A DNA stretch of 64,000 bases from JAXMAR01 sp046350295 (GCA_046350295.1 JAXMAR010000011.1:122723-186722), one strand, 5' to 3'; positions 41,930 through 50,754 are shown, counted from the first letter of the stretch. A program made the numbers and translations. The notes: a model not told the origin generated them from the sequence alone.

Positions 41930-42622
41930 ATGCAGACTACCCTCATCTCCGCTCCTGAGCCGCGCTGCGCCAACGCCGAGCGCCGCGGCGACCCGCGCCA
42001 CTTCGTCGACGCCGCCGTCTCGTGCCGGCCCGTCGGCGATAATGCCGCTCCGAACCTGACCGGCCGTGTCCGCGACGTCTCCACCCTGGGAATTGGCCTT
42101 GTCCTGCCCGAGCCCATCGAGCCCGGCGTCCTTCTCGATATCGACTTGATCAACAACCGCGGCAACTGGGTCGGCGCCGTTCGCGGCCGTGTCGTCCACA
42201 ATCTTCGTACAAGCGACGGCGTCTGGATCATCGGCTGCGCCTTCGTCAGCGAGTTGGACGACGCCGAGCTCCGCTTTTTCGACGCCCAGCGTCTCAGGCC
42301 GGTTATGGCCGAGAGTCGCCGCTGGGTCCGCTTCCCCTGCAACGTCGAGACCGTCTGCTACACCTGCGAGACCGTTCCCGGCGAGCGCCGCAAGGCCTAT
42401 ATCCTCGACATTTCCGCGGGCGGCGTCGGTATGTCGCTTCCCTGCGAGTTTTCCCCGGGAACCGTTCTCCGCCTCGAGTTGCCCGCCCGTTCGAGCCTAC
42501 CCGCCCGCCTTCTTCTCATCCGCGTCATCCACTGCGTCGAAGCCCCCGGCCGCGGCTGGATCCACGGCTGCGAGTTCGCCGACCAGCTTGGCACGGAGGA
42601 ACTCAGCCAGCTGCGGCCGTGA
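41930..42622 (+). CDS. Tandem PilZ-domain protein
   Basis: A 230-aa protein with two PilZ domains. Domain 1 (residues ~15-120) has ERRGDPRHFVDAAVSCRP and GRVRDVSTLGIGLVLPEPIEPG. Domain 2 (~125-230) has ESRRWVRFPCNVETVCYT and AYILDISAGGVGMSLPCEFSPG. Both keep the D-x-S-x-x-G motif; the basic RxxxR element is present in both in variant form. Paired domains suggest dimer-like c-di-GMP binding within one chain. It follows the single-domain PilZ gene and is likely cotranscribed. Confidence 0.82.
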   Translation: MQTTLISAPEPRCANAERRGDPRHFVDAAVSCRPVGDNAAPNLTGRVRDVSTLGIGLVLPEPIEPGVLLDIDLINNRGNWVGAVRGRVVHNLRTSDGVWIIGCAFVSELDDAELRFFDAQRLRPVMAESRRWVRFPCNVETVCYTCETVPGERRKAYILDISAGGVGMSLPCEFSPGTVLRLELPARSSLPARLLLIRVIHCVEAPGRGWIHGCEFADQLGTEELSQLRP

Positions 42623-43027
42623 CCGCTCGCTCTCGGGAGCGGCCGTTTCCCTTCGCGCCCCGAGCCGCTGCCCCGCGCCGTTCGGACGTTGCGCCAAGTG
42701 GACCAATGTCTTGGTTGTCGCCGCGGAGGCCTCGAACGCTCTTGCGCCAATCAAAGCGAACCGCATCACGACGGGCACGGGTCTGTACAATGCGGCCAGG
42801 AACAACGTGCGCTGCGTTGGAGCGCCCATGTTGTTTGCTCGTTTGGACGGCGCCATTTCTGTTGATCGGCGCCGCGTGCGCTCAGTCAGGGCCATGAAAT
42901 CTCGACTCGCTTCGCAAACGCCGCGCGTCGAATGGCTCGACAAGGATGAGTCCGGCGCCGTGGTCAGCACGGAGCATGAGAGGCTGGAGAAGTGACGGGC
43001 AAGGGTCGCGGCACAGAGGAGAGCGCC
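42623..43027. other. Gap upstream of the PLP enzyme gene
   Basis: No supported gene. A short frame ending in a lipobox-like stretch (PFLLIGAACAQS) stops at about 42898 and abuts an ATG that opens a 33-codon frame (MKSRLASQTPRVEWLDKDES) ending at 42995. These may be the pieces of one small broken lipoprotein gene, but there is too little to call. Confidence 0.25.
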
Positions 43028-44281
43028 ATGAAGCGATGGCTCGACGTGGAGGCGTGCCGGAGACAATTCCCCGGGCTGGCCCGACAGGTCAACGGCCGGC
43101 CCGCAATGTTCCTGGACGGTCCGGGCGGCAGCCAGGTTCCACGGACCGTCATTGACGCCGTGGCCGACTGCCTCGCTCACCGAAACGCCAATGACGGCGG
43201 ACGGTTTGCGACCAGCCGAGAGGTGGGGCTGGAAGCTGCCGCGGCGCGGCGAGCGGTCGCCGACTTGCTCGGCGCCGCGGATTCGGACGAGATCGTCTTC
43301 GGGGCGAACATGACCACCTTGACGTTCGCCCTGAGCCGGTCACTGGCACGGACATGGCGCCCCGGCGACGAGGTGGTGGTCACCCGGTTGGACCATGATG
43401 CGAACGTCACGCCTTGGGTCAGCGCGGCGGCGGCGGCACGGGCGACGGTGCGAGTTCTCGACATCGATCCCACAGACTGCGCGCTGCGTCTGGATCAACT
43501 TCCCTCCCTGCTCAATGATCGGACGCGGCTCGTCGCGGTCGGAATGGCGTCGAACGCAGTCGGCACGGTGAACCCGATCGCCATCGTGAGCGCCGCCGCC
43601 AAGAAGGTCGGAGCCCTCGTCTTCGTGGACGCGGTCCACGCCGCTCCGCATCTTCCGGTCGACGTTTCAGCCTTCGGCGCCGACTTTCTGGCGTGCTCCT
43701 GCTACAAGTTCTTTGGTCCGCACTTGGGAGTTCTATGGGGCCGGCGCGAGCATTTGGAACGGCTCCCCGTGGACAAGGTCCGACCGGCCCCGGAGTCGGC
43801 GCCCGGGCGCTGGATGACAGGGACGCCGAACTTCGAGGCGATGGCGGGCACGCGCGCAGCCGTGGACTACCTTGCCGCCCTCGGCGCCGGGACCGATCGA
43901 CGAAGCGCCCTCCTTGCCGCCTACCAAGCGATCCGAAATCATGAAGTGAACTTGACGGCGAAGTTCCTGGCCGGGATCGCGCGGCTGCCGGCTTGGCGGG
44001 TGTGGGGGATCACCGATTCAGCCCGCATTGCCGACCGGACGCCCACGTTTGGCGTGACGCACCGGACCAGGTCGGCATCCGAAATCGCCGCCGCCCTCGG
44101 AGAGCAAGGTATCTTCGTGTGGGATGGGCACTTTTATGCGCCGGCTCTCATCGAGGCGCTGGGCCTCGCGCCGGCGGGCATGCTGCGGATCGGCTTCCTC
44201 CACTACAACACCGAGGCCGAAATCGATCGTCTGCTTGAGCGGCTCCAGGACATAGGGGACGGCGCGACTCGGACTCATTAG
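43028..44281 (+). CDS. Cysteine desulfurase-like PLP enzyme (class V aminotransferase)
   Basis: A 417-aa fold-type I PLP enzyme. RPAMFLDGPGGSQVPRTVIDAVADCL is the N-terminal signature of the cysteine desulfurase-like VC1184 subgroup. Then come EIVFGANMTTLTFALSRSLA, TRLDHDANVTPWV, VFVDAVHAAPHLPVDV (the cofactor Asp) and SCYKFFGPHLGVLWGR with the Schiff-base Lys in CYKFFG. The subgroup's true reaction is not settled; no Isc/Suf partners adjoin. The ATG at 43028 follows GAGGAGAG; an ATG-like start 12 codons earlier is weaker. It is tail-to-tail with the beta-helix gene, with no gap. Confidence 0.88.
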   Translation: MKRWLDVEACRRQFPGLARQVNGRPAMFLDGPGGSQVPRTVIDAVADCLAHRNANDGGRFATSREVGLEAAAARRAVADLLGAADSDEIVFGANMTTLTFALSRSLARTWRPGDEVVVTRLDHDANVTPWVSAAAAARATVRVLDIDPTDCALRLDQLPSLLNDRTRLVAVGMASNAVGTVNPIAIVSAAAKKVGALVFVDAVHAAPHLPVDVSAFGADFLACSCYKFFGPHLGVLWGRREHLERLPVDKVRPAPESAPGRWMTGTPNFEAMAGTRAAVDYLAALGAGTDRRSALLAAYQAIRNHEVNLTAKFLAGIARLPAWRVWGITDSARIADRTPTFGVTHRTRSASEIAAALGEQGIFVWDGHFYAPALIEALGLAPAGMLRIGFLHYNTEAEIDRLLERLQDIGDGATRTH

Positions 44282-45589
44282 TCATCGTTTTCCCTCTTCC
44301 GTGTCCCGGGCAAAGCCCGCGAACGTGTTGTTCTTCAGCCCGATGTCGCGCGTGTCGCGGCCGATACGGACCGCGACGCGATTCTCGGCGCCGCGCGAGT
44401 CGCGAAACTCGTTGTCGGCGATCGTGATGGACTCGGTGCCTCCCTGGATGTCGATCGCGGCGCCGGCCGTCCCTCCGTTGTCGATCAGGCGATTCTTGAT
44501 CAAGCGGTTGCGGTGGCCGCAGAAATCCTTGCCGCGCTCCGGGCGAAACAGGACGCCGGCCTCCTTGGACTTGCAAATCTCATTGAGCGTGATGAGGTTG
44601 TCGGTGTCGCGATGGCCGATGGAGATGCCGAGCCGGTTGCCCTCGATGTGGTTCTTCTCGGCGAGGCCGTACTTGACGCCCCAGCAGAAGAAGATGCCGA
44701 TGTCGTTGTTCTTGAGGATGTTGTTGCGGATGATGGGGCGTTGCGAGCCCGAGCCGGGATGCAAGCCGAGCTGGGCGTTGTTCTCGGCGGTGCAGTGCTC
44801 GACGAGGACGTCGTGGCAGATTTGCCAGCTGATGCCGTCGCCGTTGTAGTTGCGGGCGATGACGTGGCGGAACGAGAGGCGGTTGCAGTCCTGGAAGAAG
44901 AGGCAGCCGCCGTAGTTGCCGTTGAGGTTCTCGTTCTTGTCGCGGTTGCCGTCGAGCGTCAGGTTCTCGACGCCGGCGTTGGCGATGTTCTCTCCGGTGA
45001 CGAGGGGGAAGACGGAGACGGCGACGGCCTTGCCGAGCCGCCAGAAGTTCTCGCGCAGCGGCCGATCGAGCTTGAAGCGGGCGCCGCTGCGGGCGACGAG
45101 CGTGCGTTTGATGTAGGTGTCATAGGTCTTGCCGTCGCCGCGGGCGCGGAGGGTGATACCGTCCCCGACTCGAAACGCCTCGGGGTTCTCGAGCGTGATT
45201 TCCTGATCGTACCAGTCGCTGTCGACGGCAAGCTTTGTGGTCGCGGACGGCTCCTTGAAGAGAACGGTGTCCGGGCCCGAGCCGAGCAGACGGACGCCCG
45301 ATTGCAGAAAGATGGAGTTACGCAGACGATACGTGCCGGGCATGATCTTGACCGTGCCGCCACCGAGGCGAGCGACATAGTCGACGCCGGCCTGGATGAC
45401 CTTGTCGGTCGAGCCGACGAGGTCCGCGTCTTTCTGGCCGACCGTGATGGTGAGCTTGTGCTTCCAATCGGGCTCGATCACCGTATCGCCGGAAGTGGCT
45501 CGCGGCGTTGTCACGGCCGGCCGCTCCTCGGCGCCAAGCGCCCCCGCAAACGCCAGTGGCACAATGGCCGCCATCATCAAATTCTTCAT
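44282..45589 (-). CDS. Exported right-handed beta-helix protein
   Basis: A 435-aa protein with the signal peptide MKNLMMAAIVPLAFAGALGAEE. The body is a parallel beta-helix of the pectate-lyase/NosD type with repeated short turns: NAGVENLTLDGN, CLFFQDCNRLSFRHVIARNY, GISWQICHDVLVEHCTAENN, PIIRNNILKNNDIGIFFCWG, NHIEGNRLGISIGHRDTDNLITLNEI and GTESITIADNEFRDS. Some relatives are polysaccharide lyases or epimerases, but no catalytic set can be assigned. The substrate is probably a cell-surface or environmental glycan. Confidence 0.85.
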   Translation of the reverse strand: MKNLMMAAIVPLAFAGALGAEERPAVTTPRATSGDTVIEPDWKHKLTITVGQKDADLVGSTDKVIQAGVDYVARLGGGTVKIMPGTYRLRNSIFLQSGVRLLGSGPDTVLFKEPSATTKLAVDSDWYDQEITLENPEAFRVGDGITLRARGDGKTYDTYIKRTLVARSGARFKLDRPLRENFWRLGKAVAVSVFPLVTGENIANAGVENLTLDGNRDKNENLNGNYGGCLFFQDCNRLSFRHVIARNYNGDGISWQICHDVLVEHCTAENNAQLGLHPGSGSQRPIIRNNILKNNDIGIFFCWGVKYGLAEKNHIEGNRLGISIGHRDTDNLITLNEICKSKEAGVLFRPERGKDFCGHRNRLIKNRLIDNGGTAGAAIDIQGGTESITIADNEFRDSRGAENRVAVRIGRDTRDIGLKNNTFAGFARDTEEGKR

Positions 45590-45945
45590 CGCGACTTCTC
45601 CGATCGATAATCCGGCACGGCGGACGTGGCAGGCGACGTCTCCCTTTCTACCACGGAAAGAACGGAAGACACGGAAAAAAAGCCTTGGTCTCGCGGCGGC
45701 GTGTCATCAGGCGGAAGGAGCGGGGAAGGCTTGGCGGGCTTCTCAACTGTTCGGGTGTCCGAGATGTCAGTAGAATGGAGCAAACGATCACGTGACCTTG
45801 AACGCGCGGCTCAGACGGTTTAGGCCTGCCTCAGGTGTCCGGACACCTTTTTCCACCAGACAGCACCCTGACGTGTGTAAGCCGAGTGTCCAAGGAAGAC
45901 AGCGGATCGCGAGGAGAAGCCGAGAAATCCTTGGCGAGGCAGTGA
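45590..45945. other. Gap before tRNA-Lys
   Basis: No gene recognised. All frames are short and lack ribosome sites. It should contain the tRNA promoter, but no clear -35/-10 pair stands out. Confidence 0.4.
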
Positions 45946-46018
<73 letters not shown>

Positions 46019-46065
46019 ATTGATACGACAGGACTTACGACAAAAAGATTCTGGCAGGACTTGTC

Positions 46066-46089
46066 CGGTACAGAATCGCGGTACAGAAT
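46066..46089. repeat. 11-bp direct repeat upstream of the integrase
   Basis: CGGTACAGAAT occurs twice, 13 bases apart start to start, between the tRNA and the integrase gene. Such short directly repeated sites are typical of recombinase arm-type or Xis binding sites; this role is inferred. Confidence 0.5.
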
Positions 46090-46095
46090 GGAAAA

Positions 46096-46126
46096 GCCCC
46101 CGAACTCGCTGCAACGAGCCGGGGGC
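46096..46126. promoter_or_regulatory. Hairpin in the integrase leader
   Basis: GCCCCCG and, past an inner CTCG/CGAG pair, GGGGGC form an interrupted stem about 58 bases before the integrase start. There is no T-tract. It could attenuate read-through from the tRNA promoter or lower integrase translation. Confidence 0.4.
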
Positions 46127-46184
46127 AGCAAACCCGAAGGCTTGCCGTGGTGCTTCAACAAGGCTCCGGCCGGAGGGTTTGCTC

Positions 46185-47279
46185 ATGGCACGCACTGCGT
46201 CTCCCTGGTTCTGGGAAGAACGCCAGGGCTGGTACGTCAACAAGGACGGCCAGCGTCACTTCCTTGGCGAGCATCCCGTCGATAGTCCTTCTCCGAAGAA
46301 GGCGCGCGGAAAGTGGAACGTTCCGCTGCCGATCCTGCAAGCTTTTCACGAGCTCATGGCGAAGGCGCCGAAGGAGCCCTCCGCTCCGGAAGTTGATGGC
46401 CTCACCATCGCCGAGGTCTTCGACAAGTTCCTTTCCTGGTGCAAGAAACATCGGGAGCCGCGCACGTACGACTGGTATCACGACCACCTCCAGGGCTTCA
46501 TGAATCACGTCGGCGGTGAACTGCTTCGGCATCCCGCCTCGGCGCTCCGGCCCTTCCATGTCATCGAATGGGTCGATTCGCACGGCGAGGACTGGAGTCC
46601 GGCTTACCGCCGCGGCGCCATCATGTCGGTCCAGCGGGCCTTCAACCTTGCCGAGGAGCTCGGCTACATCGACGCCTCGCCCGTCAAGCGGATCAAGAAG
46701 CCGCAGCCACAGCGGCGTGAGAAGCTCGTCCGGCCGCACGAATGGGAAAAGATCAGGGACCACTACAAGCCCGACGATCCTTTCCGCATCCTGCTTGAGT
46801 TCAGCTGGGAGACCGGATGCAGGCCGCAGGAGAGCCGCTGCATCGAGCCTCGCCACATCGAGCTTGAGAACCACCGCGTTGTCTTCGCGCCGGCCGAGGC
46901 GAAGGGAAAGAAGTATCACCGCATCATCCGGTTGACGCCGCGCGCCGAGGAGATTCTTCGCCAGCAAATGGCTGGGCGCCCGGACGGCCCCGTCTTCCGC
47001 AACGAGGACGGCAACCCCTGGACGCCCTACGCGATCGGTTGCCGTTTCGGCCGCCTGAAGAAACACATAGGCGTCCGCTACGCCGCTTACGACCTTCGCC
47101 ACGGCTTTTGTCAGGACCTTCTGGAGAACACTGGCGATCCGCTGGCCACGGCGGAGCTTATGGGCCACCGCGATCCCACGATGGTTTCCCGCGTCTATAG
47201 CCACATGAACCAGGCAGACAGCCACCTTGACCGCGTGCTGCGCCGCCGGACGAAAAGTCAGGACGGCATGGAGAGGTGA
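46185..47279 (+). CDS. int: Tyrosine recombinase / integrase
   Basis: A 364-aa site-specific recombinase. The SAM-like core-binding domain spans ~70-170. The catalytic domain has Arg213 (ETGCRPQES), Lys240 (AEAKGKK), Arg305 in YDLRHGF, His328 in LMGHRD and the nucleophile Tyr338 (RVYSH). The usual His of the HxxR box is Tyr302 here, a change seen in some active members. The ATG at 46185 follows CCGGAGGG. The N-terminal WFWEERQGWYVNKDGQRHFL segment is typical of integrases in planctomycetes. It lies next to tRNA-Lys and presumably integrates the element there. It overlaps the xis-like gene tail to tail by 22 bases. Confidence 0.93.
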   Translation: MARTASPWFWEERQGWYVNKDGQRHFLGEHPVDSPSPKKARGKWNVPLPILQAFHELMAKAPKEPSAPEVDGLTIAEVFDKFLSWCKKHREPRTYDWYHDHLQGFMNHVGGELLRHPASALRPFHVIEWVDSHGEDWSPAYRRGAIMSVQRAFNLAEELGYIDASPVKRIKKPQPQRREKLVRPHEWEKIRDHYKPDDPFRILLEFSWETGCRPQESRCIEPRHIELENHRVVFAPAEAKGKKYHRIIRLTPRAEEILRQQMAGRPDGPVFRNEDGNPWTPYAIGCRFGRLKKHIGVRYAAYDLRHGFCQDLLENTGDPLATAELMGHRDPTMVSRVYSHMNQADSHLDRVLRRRTKSQDGMER

Positions 47280-47509
47280 GCCAGCTTTATCTTTTTGCGG
47301 GGCGGTGTGGACTTACTCGCCGGCGGCACCAGCTGCCGCTTCTGCGAGGCCAGGAACGCCTCCAGATCGGCGGCGGCGAACCGAATGCAGCCGCGGCCCA
47401 CGCCGATCCTCAGGTGCGGCAGTTTCCCCTTGGCGCACAGGCTGTAAACCAGTCCCGGTGAAACTGCCAGCAACTCTGCCGCCTGCTTTATCGTCAGCAG
47501 CTTGTCCAC
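47258..47509 (-). CDS. Excisionase-like MerR-type HTH protein
   Basis: An 83-aa DNA-binding protein: MDKLLTIKQAAELLAVSPGLVYSLCAKGKLPHLRIGVGRGCIRFAAADLEAFLASQ, the helix-turn-helix-plus-wing pattern of the HTH_17/excisionase family, followed by a Lys/Pro-rich tail. Next to the integrase it is the natural candidate for the directionality factor or a regulator of it. It is convergent with int, with overlapping 3' ends. Confidence 0.85.
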   Translation of the reverse strand: MDKLLTIKQAAELLAVSPGLVYSLCAKGKLPHLRIGVGRGCIRFAAADLEAFLASQKRQLVPPASKSTPPRKKIKLAHLSMPS

Positions 47510-47572
47510 GTAGCACCTCGCAGACCGCTCCGCACTCCAGGTCGAGCAAGATAGACCAGTCGTCCATGGCGC

Positions 47573-47878
47573 TCATCTCTCCAGGTCTTTACCCTTCAAT
47601 CTCGACTGCTGAAACGCCCGTTCCTTGGCCGCCTGGTCTTCCAGGTATCCGCTGATTTCCCGAACCTCGGCTTCCAGCATTGCTTTCCGTAGCTGGCCCA
47701 GCTCGTCATGCGGATGACGATGTACCCTCCTGCTCATGTCGCTCAGGCCGATCATTTTCTCGGCGTAGAGCGCGCCAACCTCGCCCGGCGTCATCCTTGC
47801 CAGGGCATCCCTTCCCTCCACCGAGAAAGCCGCATCCAGGCGCCGCACCTCTTGCCGGTATTTCAAATGGCTGTTCAT
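47573..47878 (-). CDS. Hypothetical protein
   Basis: A 101-aa mostly helical, charged protein (MNSHLKYRQEVRRLDAAFSV; later LRKAMLEAEVREISGYLEDQAAKERAFQQ). No signal peptide, no membrane segment and no recognised motif. It starts two bases after the end of the upstream membrane-protein gene, so it is coexpressed in the minus-strand series of the element. Confidence 0.55.
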   Translation of the reverse strand: MNSHLKYRQEVRRLDAAFSVEGRDALARMTPGEVGALYAEKMIGLSDMSRRVHRHPHDELGQLRKAMLEAEVREISGYLEDQAAKERAFQQSRLKGKDLER

Positions 47879-47880
47879 AG

Positions 47881-48243
47881 TCAGTTCCTTGAAGGCCGTG
47901 GCAGTGGCACTTTTTCGCCAGCATCTACCAACACGAAGGCTTCCATTCCCACACGCACGCGCATGTATATTTCGTGAAAAGCCGCCTGCTTTTCGTGCTC
48001 ATAGAGCAGGTATTCAAACAGCCTAACAACGCTGCGCGCGGTAGCCCTAGCAGCGTCATCTATCGTCTTGAGCTTGGTCATCTTCTTTGCCCTCCACATC
48101 ACGGTCAGACCGAGATTTGCCAGCACGCCTATTGCAAGGAGGAAGATGACGGCTGACCCCTGGAACAGAATTCCAAGGGCCAGTCCGCCGAGACCTCCGA
48201 GAGCAACAAGCGGCCAGGTTTCGTTGTTCCACCGAAGCCGCAT
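47881..48243 (-). CDS. Small membrane protein of the element
   Basis: A 120-aa protein with a hydrophobic N-terminal half: WPLVALGGLGGLALGILFQGSAVIFLLAIGVLANLGLTVMW, two helices. A helical soluble C-terminal half follows (TIDDAARATARSVVRLFEYLLYEHEKQAAFHEIYMRV). Unknown family. The position among conjugation-like genes suggests an envelope role in transfer, which is inference only. Confidence 0.6.
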   Translation of the reverse strand: MRLRWNNETWPLVALGGLGGLALGILFQGSAVIFLLAIGVLANLGLTVMWRAKKMTKLKTIDDAARATARSVVRLFEYLLYEHEKQAAFHEIYMRVRVGMEAFVLVDAGEKVPLPRPSRN

Positions 48244-48254
48244 TGTTCGATCTC

Positions 48255-48455
48255 CTACGTATGCTTCCGGTGATTCAGCTTCTCACGGCACCATTCGATG
48301 ACGTGATGAGCCGCATGCACCAGCGCATGCTCAACCTGCTTGCGGATGTTGTGATCGTTCGCGACGGTCTGGATAGTCTTGACCGCGCTGTCAAACATTG
48401 CCTTGCCGTTCCGAATCAAAGCGAGACTAAGACCTGCGAGCATGCGTCCTCCCAT
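48255..48455 (-). CDS. Hypothetical small protein
   Basis: A 66-aa protein, MGGRMLAGLSLALIRNGKAM and onward, helical with a His-rich middle (EHALVHAAHHVIEW). I chose the ATG at 48455, which overlaps the 3' end of the next gene (48427-48807) by 29 bases. A longer version from 48539 is open but would overlap much more. No known motif. Confidence 0.45.
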   Translation of the reverse strand: MGGRMLAGLSLALIRNGKAMFDSAVKTIQTVANDHNIRKQVEHALVHAAHHVIEWCREKLNHRKHT

Positions 48456-48807
48456 CTTGGACAACCGGGTGAAGGAGAATGAGTTGCGTGCCGTTATCCA
48501 TGATCTTCCCAGAACGGTCGTCGATTTCCGGGTATGCATGACCGATGAGAAGGTTAATCGCCTCGCACACGCCTAGGCGTTCGTCGGGACGCAGGGCACC
48601 CCATGATGTTATGGCTACCTTCAAAGCCCCCGCATGCCCGAAGATAAGCCATACCCGTCCTACGTTGTAACCGCAGGTATGTTCTGTTTCGTATGCCCGA
48701 GTAAACCGGCTCTCACAATCTTCCCGCGTCGGCCACCGTGACGGGATGACCATCCGAATGCCGTAATACTCGGCTTTTCCAAAGCGGCCCCAGCGATGGA
48801 GCTGCAT
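48427..48807 (-). CDS. Hypothetical protein
   Basis: A 126-aa protein from the ATG at 48807 (MQLHRWGRFGKAEYYGIRMV), mixed alpha/beta, with GRVWLIFGHAGALKVAITSWGAL in the middle. The frame is open up to 48948 and a longer start would overlap the gene ending at 48860, so the N-terminus is unsure. No recognised domain. Part of the minus-strand gene series. Confidence 0.5.
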   Translation of the reverse strand: MQLHRWGRFGKAEYYGIRMVIPSRWPTREDCESRFTRAYETEHTCGYNVGRVWLIFGHAGALKVAITSWGALRPDERLGVCEAINLLIGHAYPEIDDRSGKIMDNGTQLILLHPVVQDGRTHARRS

Positions 48808-48859
48808 GTCGGGTATCTTCACCGCCAGTGGCCTGCCGCTCAGGTATACCTCGGGAGTC

Positions 48860-49510
48860 TCATGGTCCGTTTCCTCCTGGTAGAAACCATCGGCGCTTCC
48901 ATGCCAGGAAGCAGAGAATAACGGCGCCGATCCCAAGCCCGATGCCAAGCCGGTTATCGATTCCGTCGATGTTGAAGAAGCCCTTGTTGGCGGTCGGTTT
49001 CGGCATGGAGGCGAAGCTCACCGCGCGCATCTCGGTGGCTCCTTGCTCAAGTGTCTTAAGCCGCATGGCATAGTCCAAGGGCGACACCAGGTATGCGCTG
49101 CACATGTCGAAATCGTTCAGTTCGTTCGCGTGCGACATGGCAAAGATCGCCACATCGTCGCCATGCCCCGGCATCGCAATCACCCGAAGAAGCTCGGGCA
49201 TGTTGGCGCATTTGTTGAAGACGCCGGCGTTGTAGCTCTCACAGAACCTCAGGCCGACCGGCCGCGAGCAGCATGACAATGCAGCAACGGCCTCGTCATG
49301 CGCCTCGACCAGGCGGCGAGCTTGCAGCCCCAACGCGGCCACCATCCTTTCGCGCGCCCCTCGCTTCGCTCGAAACTCGTCCATAGCCCGGGGCGGAAGG
49401 CATGGACCATACGATCCGGCACCCGACGGGTATACCGGCGCCGGCATCCATTGAGCCGCGAGCCTGGGCGGCGACAGCACGAGGACCAGAAAAACAAAGA
49501 CCCGCTTCAT
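48860..49510 (-). CDS. Exported protein with C-terminal membrane anchor
   Basis: A 216-aa protein starting MKRVFVFLVLVLSPPRLAAQ (signal peptide), with GAGGAGGTG ideally placed before the ATG at 49510. The middle is helical and holds five Cys residues (two adjacent in LSCCSRP) that could form disulfides in the periplasm. Near the end is a membrane helix, GIGLGIGAVILCFLAW, followed by KRRW, giving N-out/C-in topology. The layout resembles small transfer-apparatus proteins, but I recognise no family. Confidence 0.6.
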   Translation of the reverse strand: MKRVFVFLVLVLSPPRLAAQWMPAPVYPSGAGSYGPCLPPRAMDEFRAKRGARERMVAALGLQARRLVEAHDEAVAALSCCSRPVGLRFCESYNAGVFNKCANMPELLRVIAMPGHGDDVAIFAMSHANELNDFDMCSAYLVSPLDYAMRLKTLEQGATEMRAVSFASMPKPTANKGFFNIDGIDNRLGIGLGIGAVILCFLAWKRRWFLPGGNGP

Positions 49511-49521
49511 CAGGCACCTCC

Positions 49522-49878
49522 TCACATTTCGATTCCACGATCACGACCTTTGCCTTCCCTGCCTTCCCTGCCTCGCTCCTTGCTCGGCTCCTTGTTTTGC
49601 TCGCGGGCGAAATCGTTGAACTCGGCCATAGTCATGCGGTTCGGATCGCGCCCAAGGATTTGGGAAGTGACGATAGCCGAAGTAGGATTGGCGATGGTGC
49701 CCGGTTCGTCGCGCGACTTGTGAGAATCGGGGAACGCCTGAAGCATCACGTCTTGCACATCCTTCAAGCCCTGACGCGCTGCACCGCCGAGCGTGGCATC
49801 CTTCGCCAGCGTCTTGACCGCCTTGACAATCAGCGGTTCCCTCCGTTGTTGCTCCTCCTGTCTCTGCTCTTTCGCCAT
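49522..49878 (-). CDS. Hypothetical charged protein
   Basis: A 118-aa protein, MAKEQRQEEQQRREPLIVKA and onward. It is highly charged with a C-terminal Glu/Arg/Gly-rich tail (KEPSKERGREGREGKGRDRG) that is probably disordered. AAAGGAGG precedes its ATG. It sits 13 bases after the coupling-protein C-half gene, in the same transcript. Unknown function; a coupling-protein accessory is possible. Confidence 0.5.
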   Translation of the reverse strand: MAKEQRQEEQQRREPLIVKAVKTLAKDATLGGAARQGLKDVQDVMLQAFPDSHKSRDEPGTIANPTSAIVTSQILGRDPNRMTMAEFNDFAREQNKEPSKERGREGREGKGRDRGIEM

Positions 49879-49891
49879 TGGAGTCCTCCTT

Positions 49892-50749
49892 TCACTTGAT
49901 GAGTCCGATGCCCCAGGCCACGAACAACATGGCCAATAAGATGAGGCCCCAGAACCATTCCGCAGGTTTCCGCACTAGGCCCCACGGCAAACGGAACGGC
50001 TCGGCGCCGTTGTTGAACATGGGGTCGTTGTAGTACTTGATGCGTTTGACCAGGCACGGCGGAGTATCTGGCAGGAAGGCGACAAGAGTCTCACTATCCA
50101 TCGCAAGAACTTCTTCCGGCCGGAGCAAAGGGCGTTCATGCTCTGCGAAAGTCTCTCCCCAACTCTGATTGCCTTCGCTCTTATGACACCCCATTCCCCC
50201 AAAGGACCGAGATTCTCCCCGATTCGCCGTCAATAAGGGAACACTTGCGCTGCCGAGCATTTGAGAGATGTGCTTTGCTGTCTCATAACCGCTCGGCCGA
50301 AAGTAGAGCTGTACGTTGCAATTGTCATAAAGCAGTGTGGGTTGCGATGGGGAAAACGCTTTGACCTGGGCATCCGATTGATAGACCCCTGCGTAGCGGC
50401 AACCACTTGCGCGGCCGCGCACGCTGACTTCCTCCAGAATCGGCAACTGATTGAATACCGACGCCTCGTCGGCGAGGATCAGCACTTGTTGCTTGGTTTC
50501 ATCACCATGCCGCATGATGGTGGCTAGTAGCGACGACAGAATCGTGCGGAGCATCGGCTTGTGCGATTCCTTCATGTCGCCGGGCACGCCGAAGAAAATC
50601 GTGCTATTGCGGATGTCGGTTTCCGGGTTGAAGCTGCTGGACGCTAGGAAGCGGTAGACGGGCTCCGAATTGCACCAGCCTATCGAGCGCCCGAGGGTAC
50701 TGATAACGCCAGTGCCTTCTTTGGTTAGTTCTTCTCGCCGCTGATTCAT
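49892..50749 (-). CDS. VirD4/TraG-like coupling protein, C-terminal half
   Basis: A 285-aa frame holding the second half of a type IV coupling ATPase. The Walker B strand QQVLILADEASVFN lies at residues ~87-100, followed by RASGCRYAGVYQSDAQVKAF (the sensor/Gln motif region), NCNVQLYFRPSGYETAKHIS and HERPLLRPEEVLAMDSETLVAFLPDTPP, all VirD4/TraG features. It has a C-terminal helix WFWGLILLAMLFVAWGIGLI, unusual for VirD4, where the membrane part is N-terminal. The ATG at 50749 is five bases past the stop of the N-half gene and in another frame. Either two chains assemble or an indel split one gene. Confidence 0.78.
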   Translation of the reverse strand: MNQRREELTKEGTGVISTLGRSIGWCNSEPVYRFLASSSFNPETDIRNSTIFFGVPGDMKESHKPMLRTILSSLLATIMRHGDETKQQVLILADEASVFNQLPILEEVSVRGRASGCRYAGVYQSDAQVKAFSPSQPTLLYDNCNVQLYFRPSGYETAKHISQMLGSASVPLLTANRGESRSFGGMGCHKSEGNQSWGETFAEHERPLLRPEEVLAMDSETLVAFLPDTPPCLVKRIKYYNDPMFNNGAEPFRLPWGLVRKPAEWFWGLILLAMLFVAWGIGLIK

Positions 50750-50754
50750 CTCGG

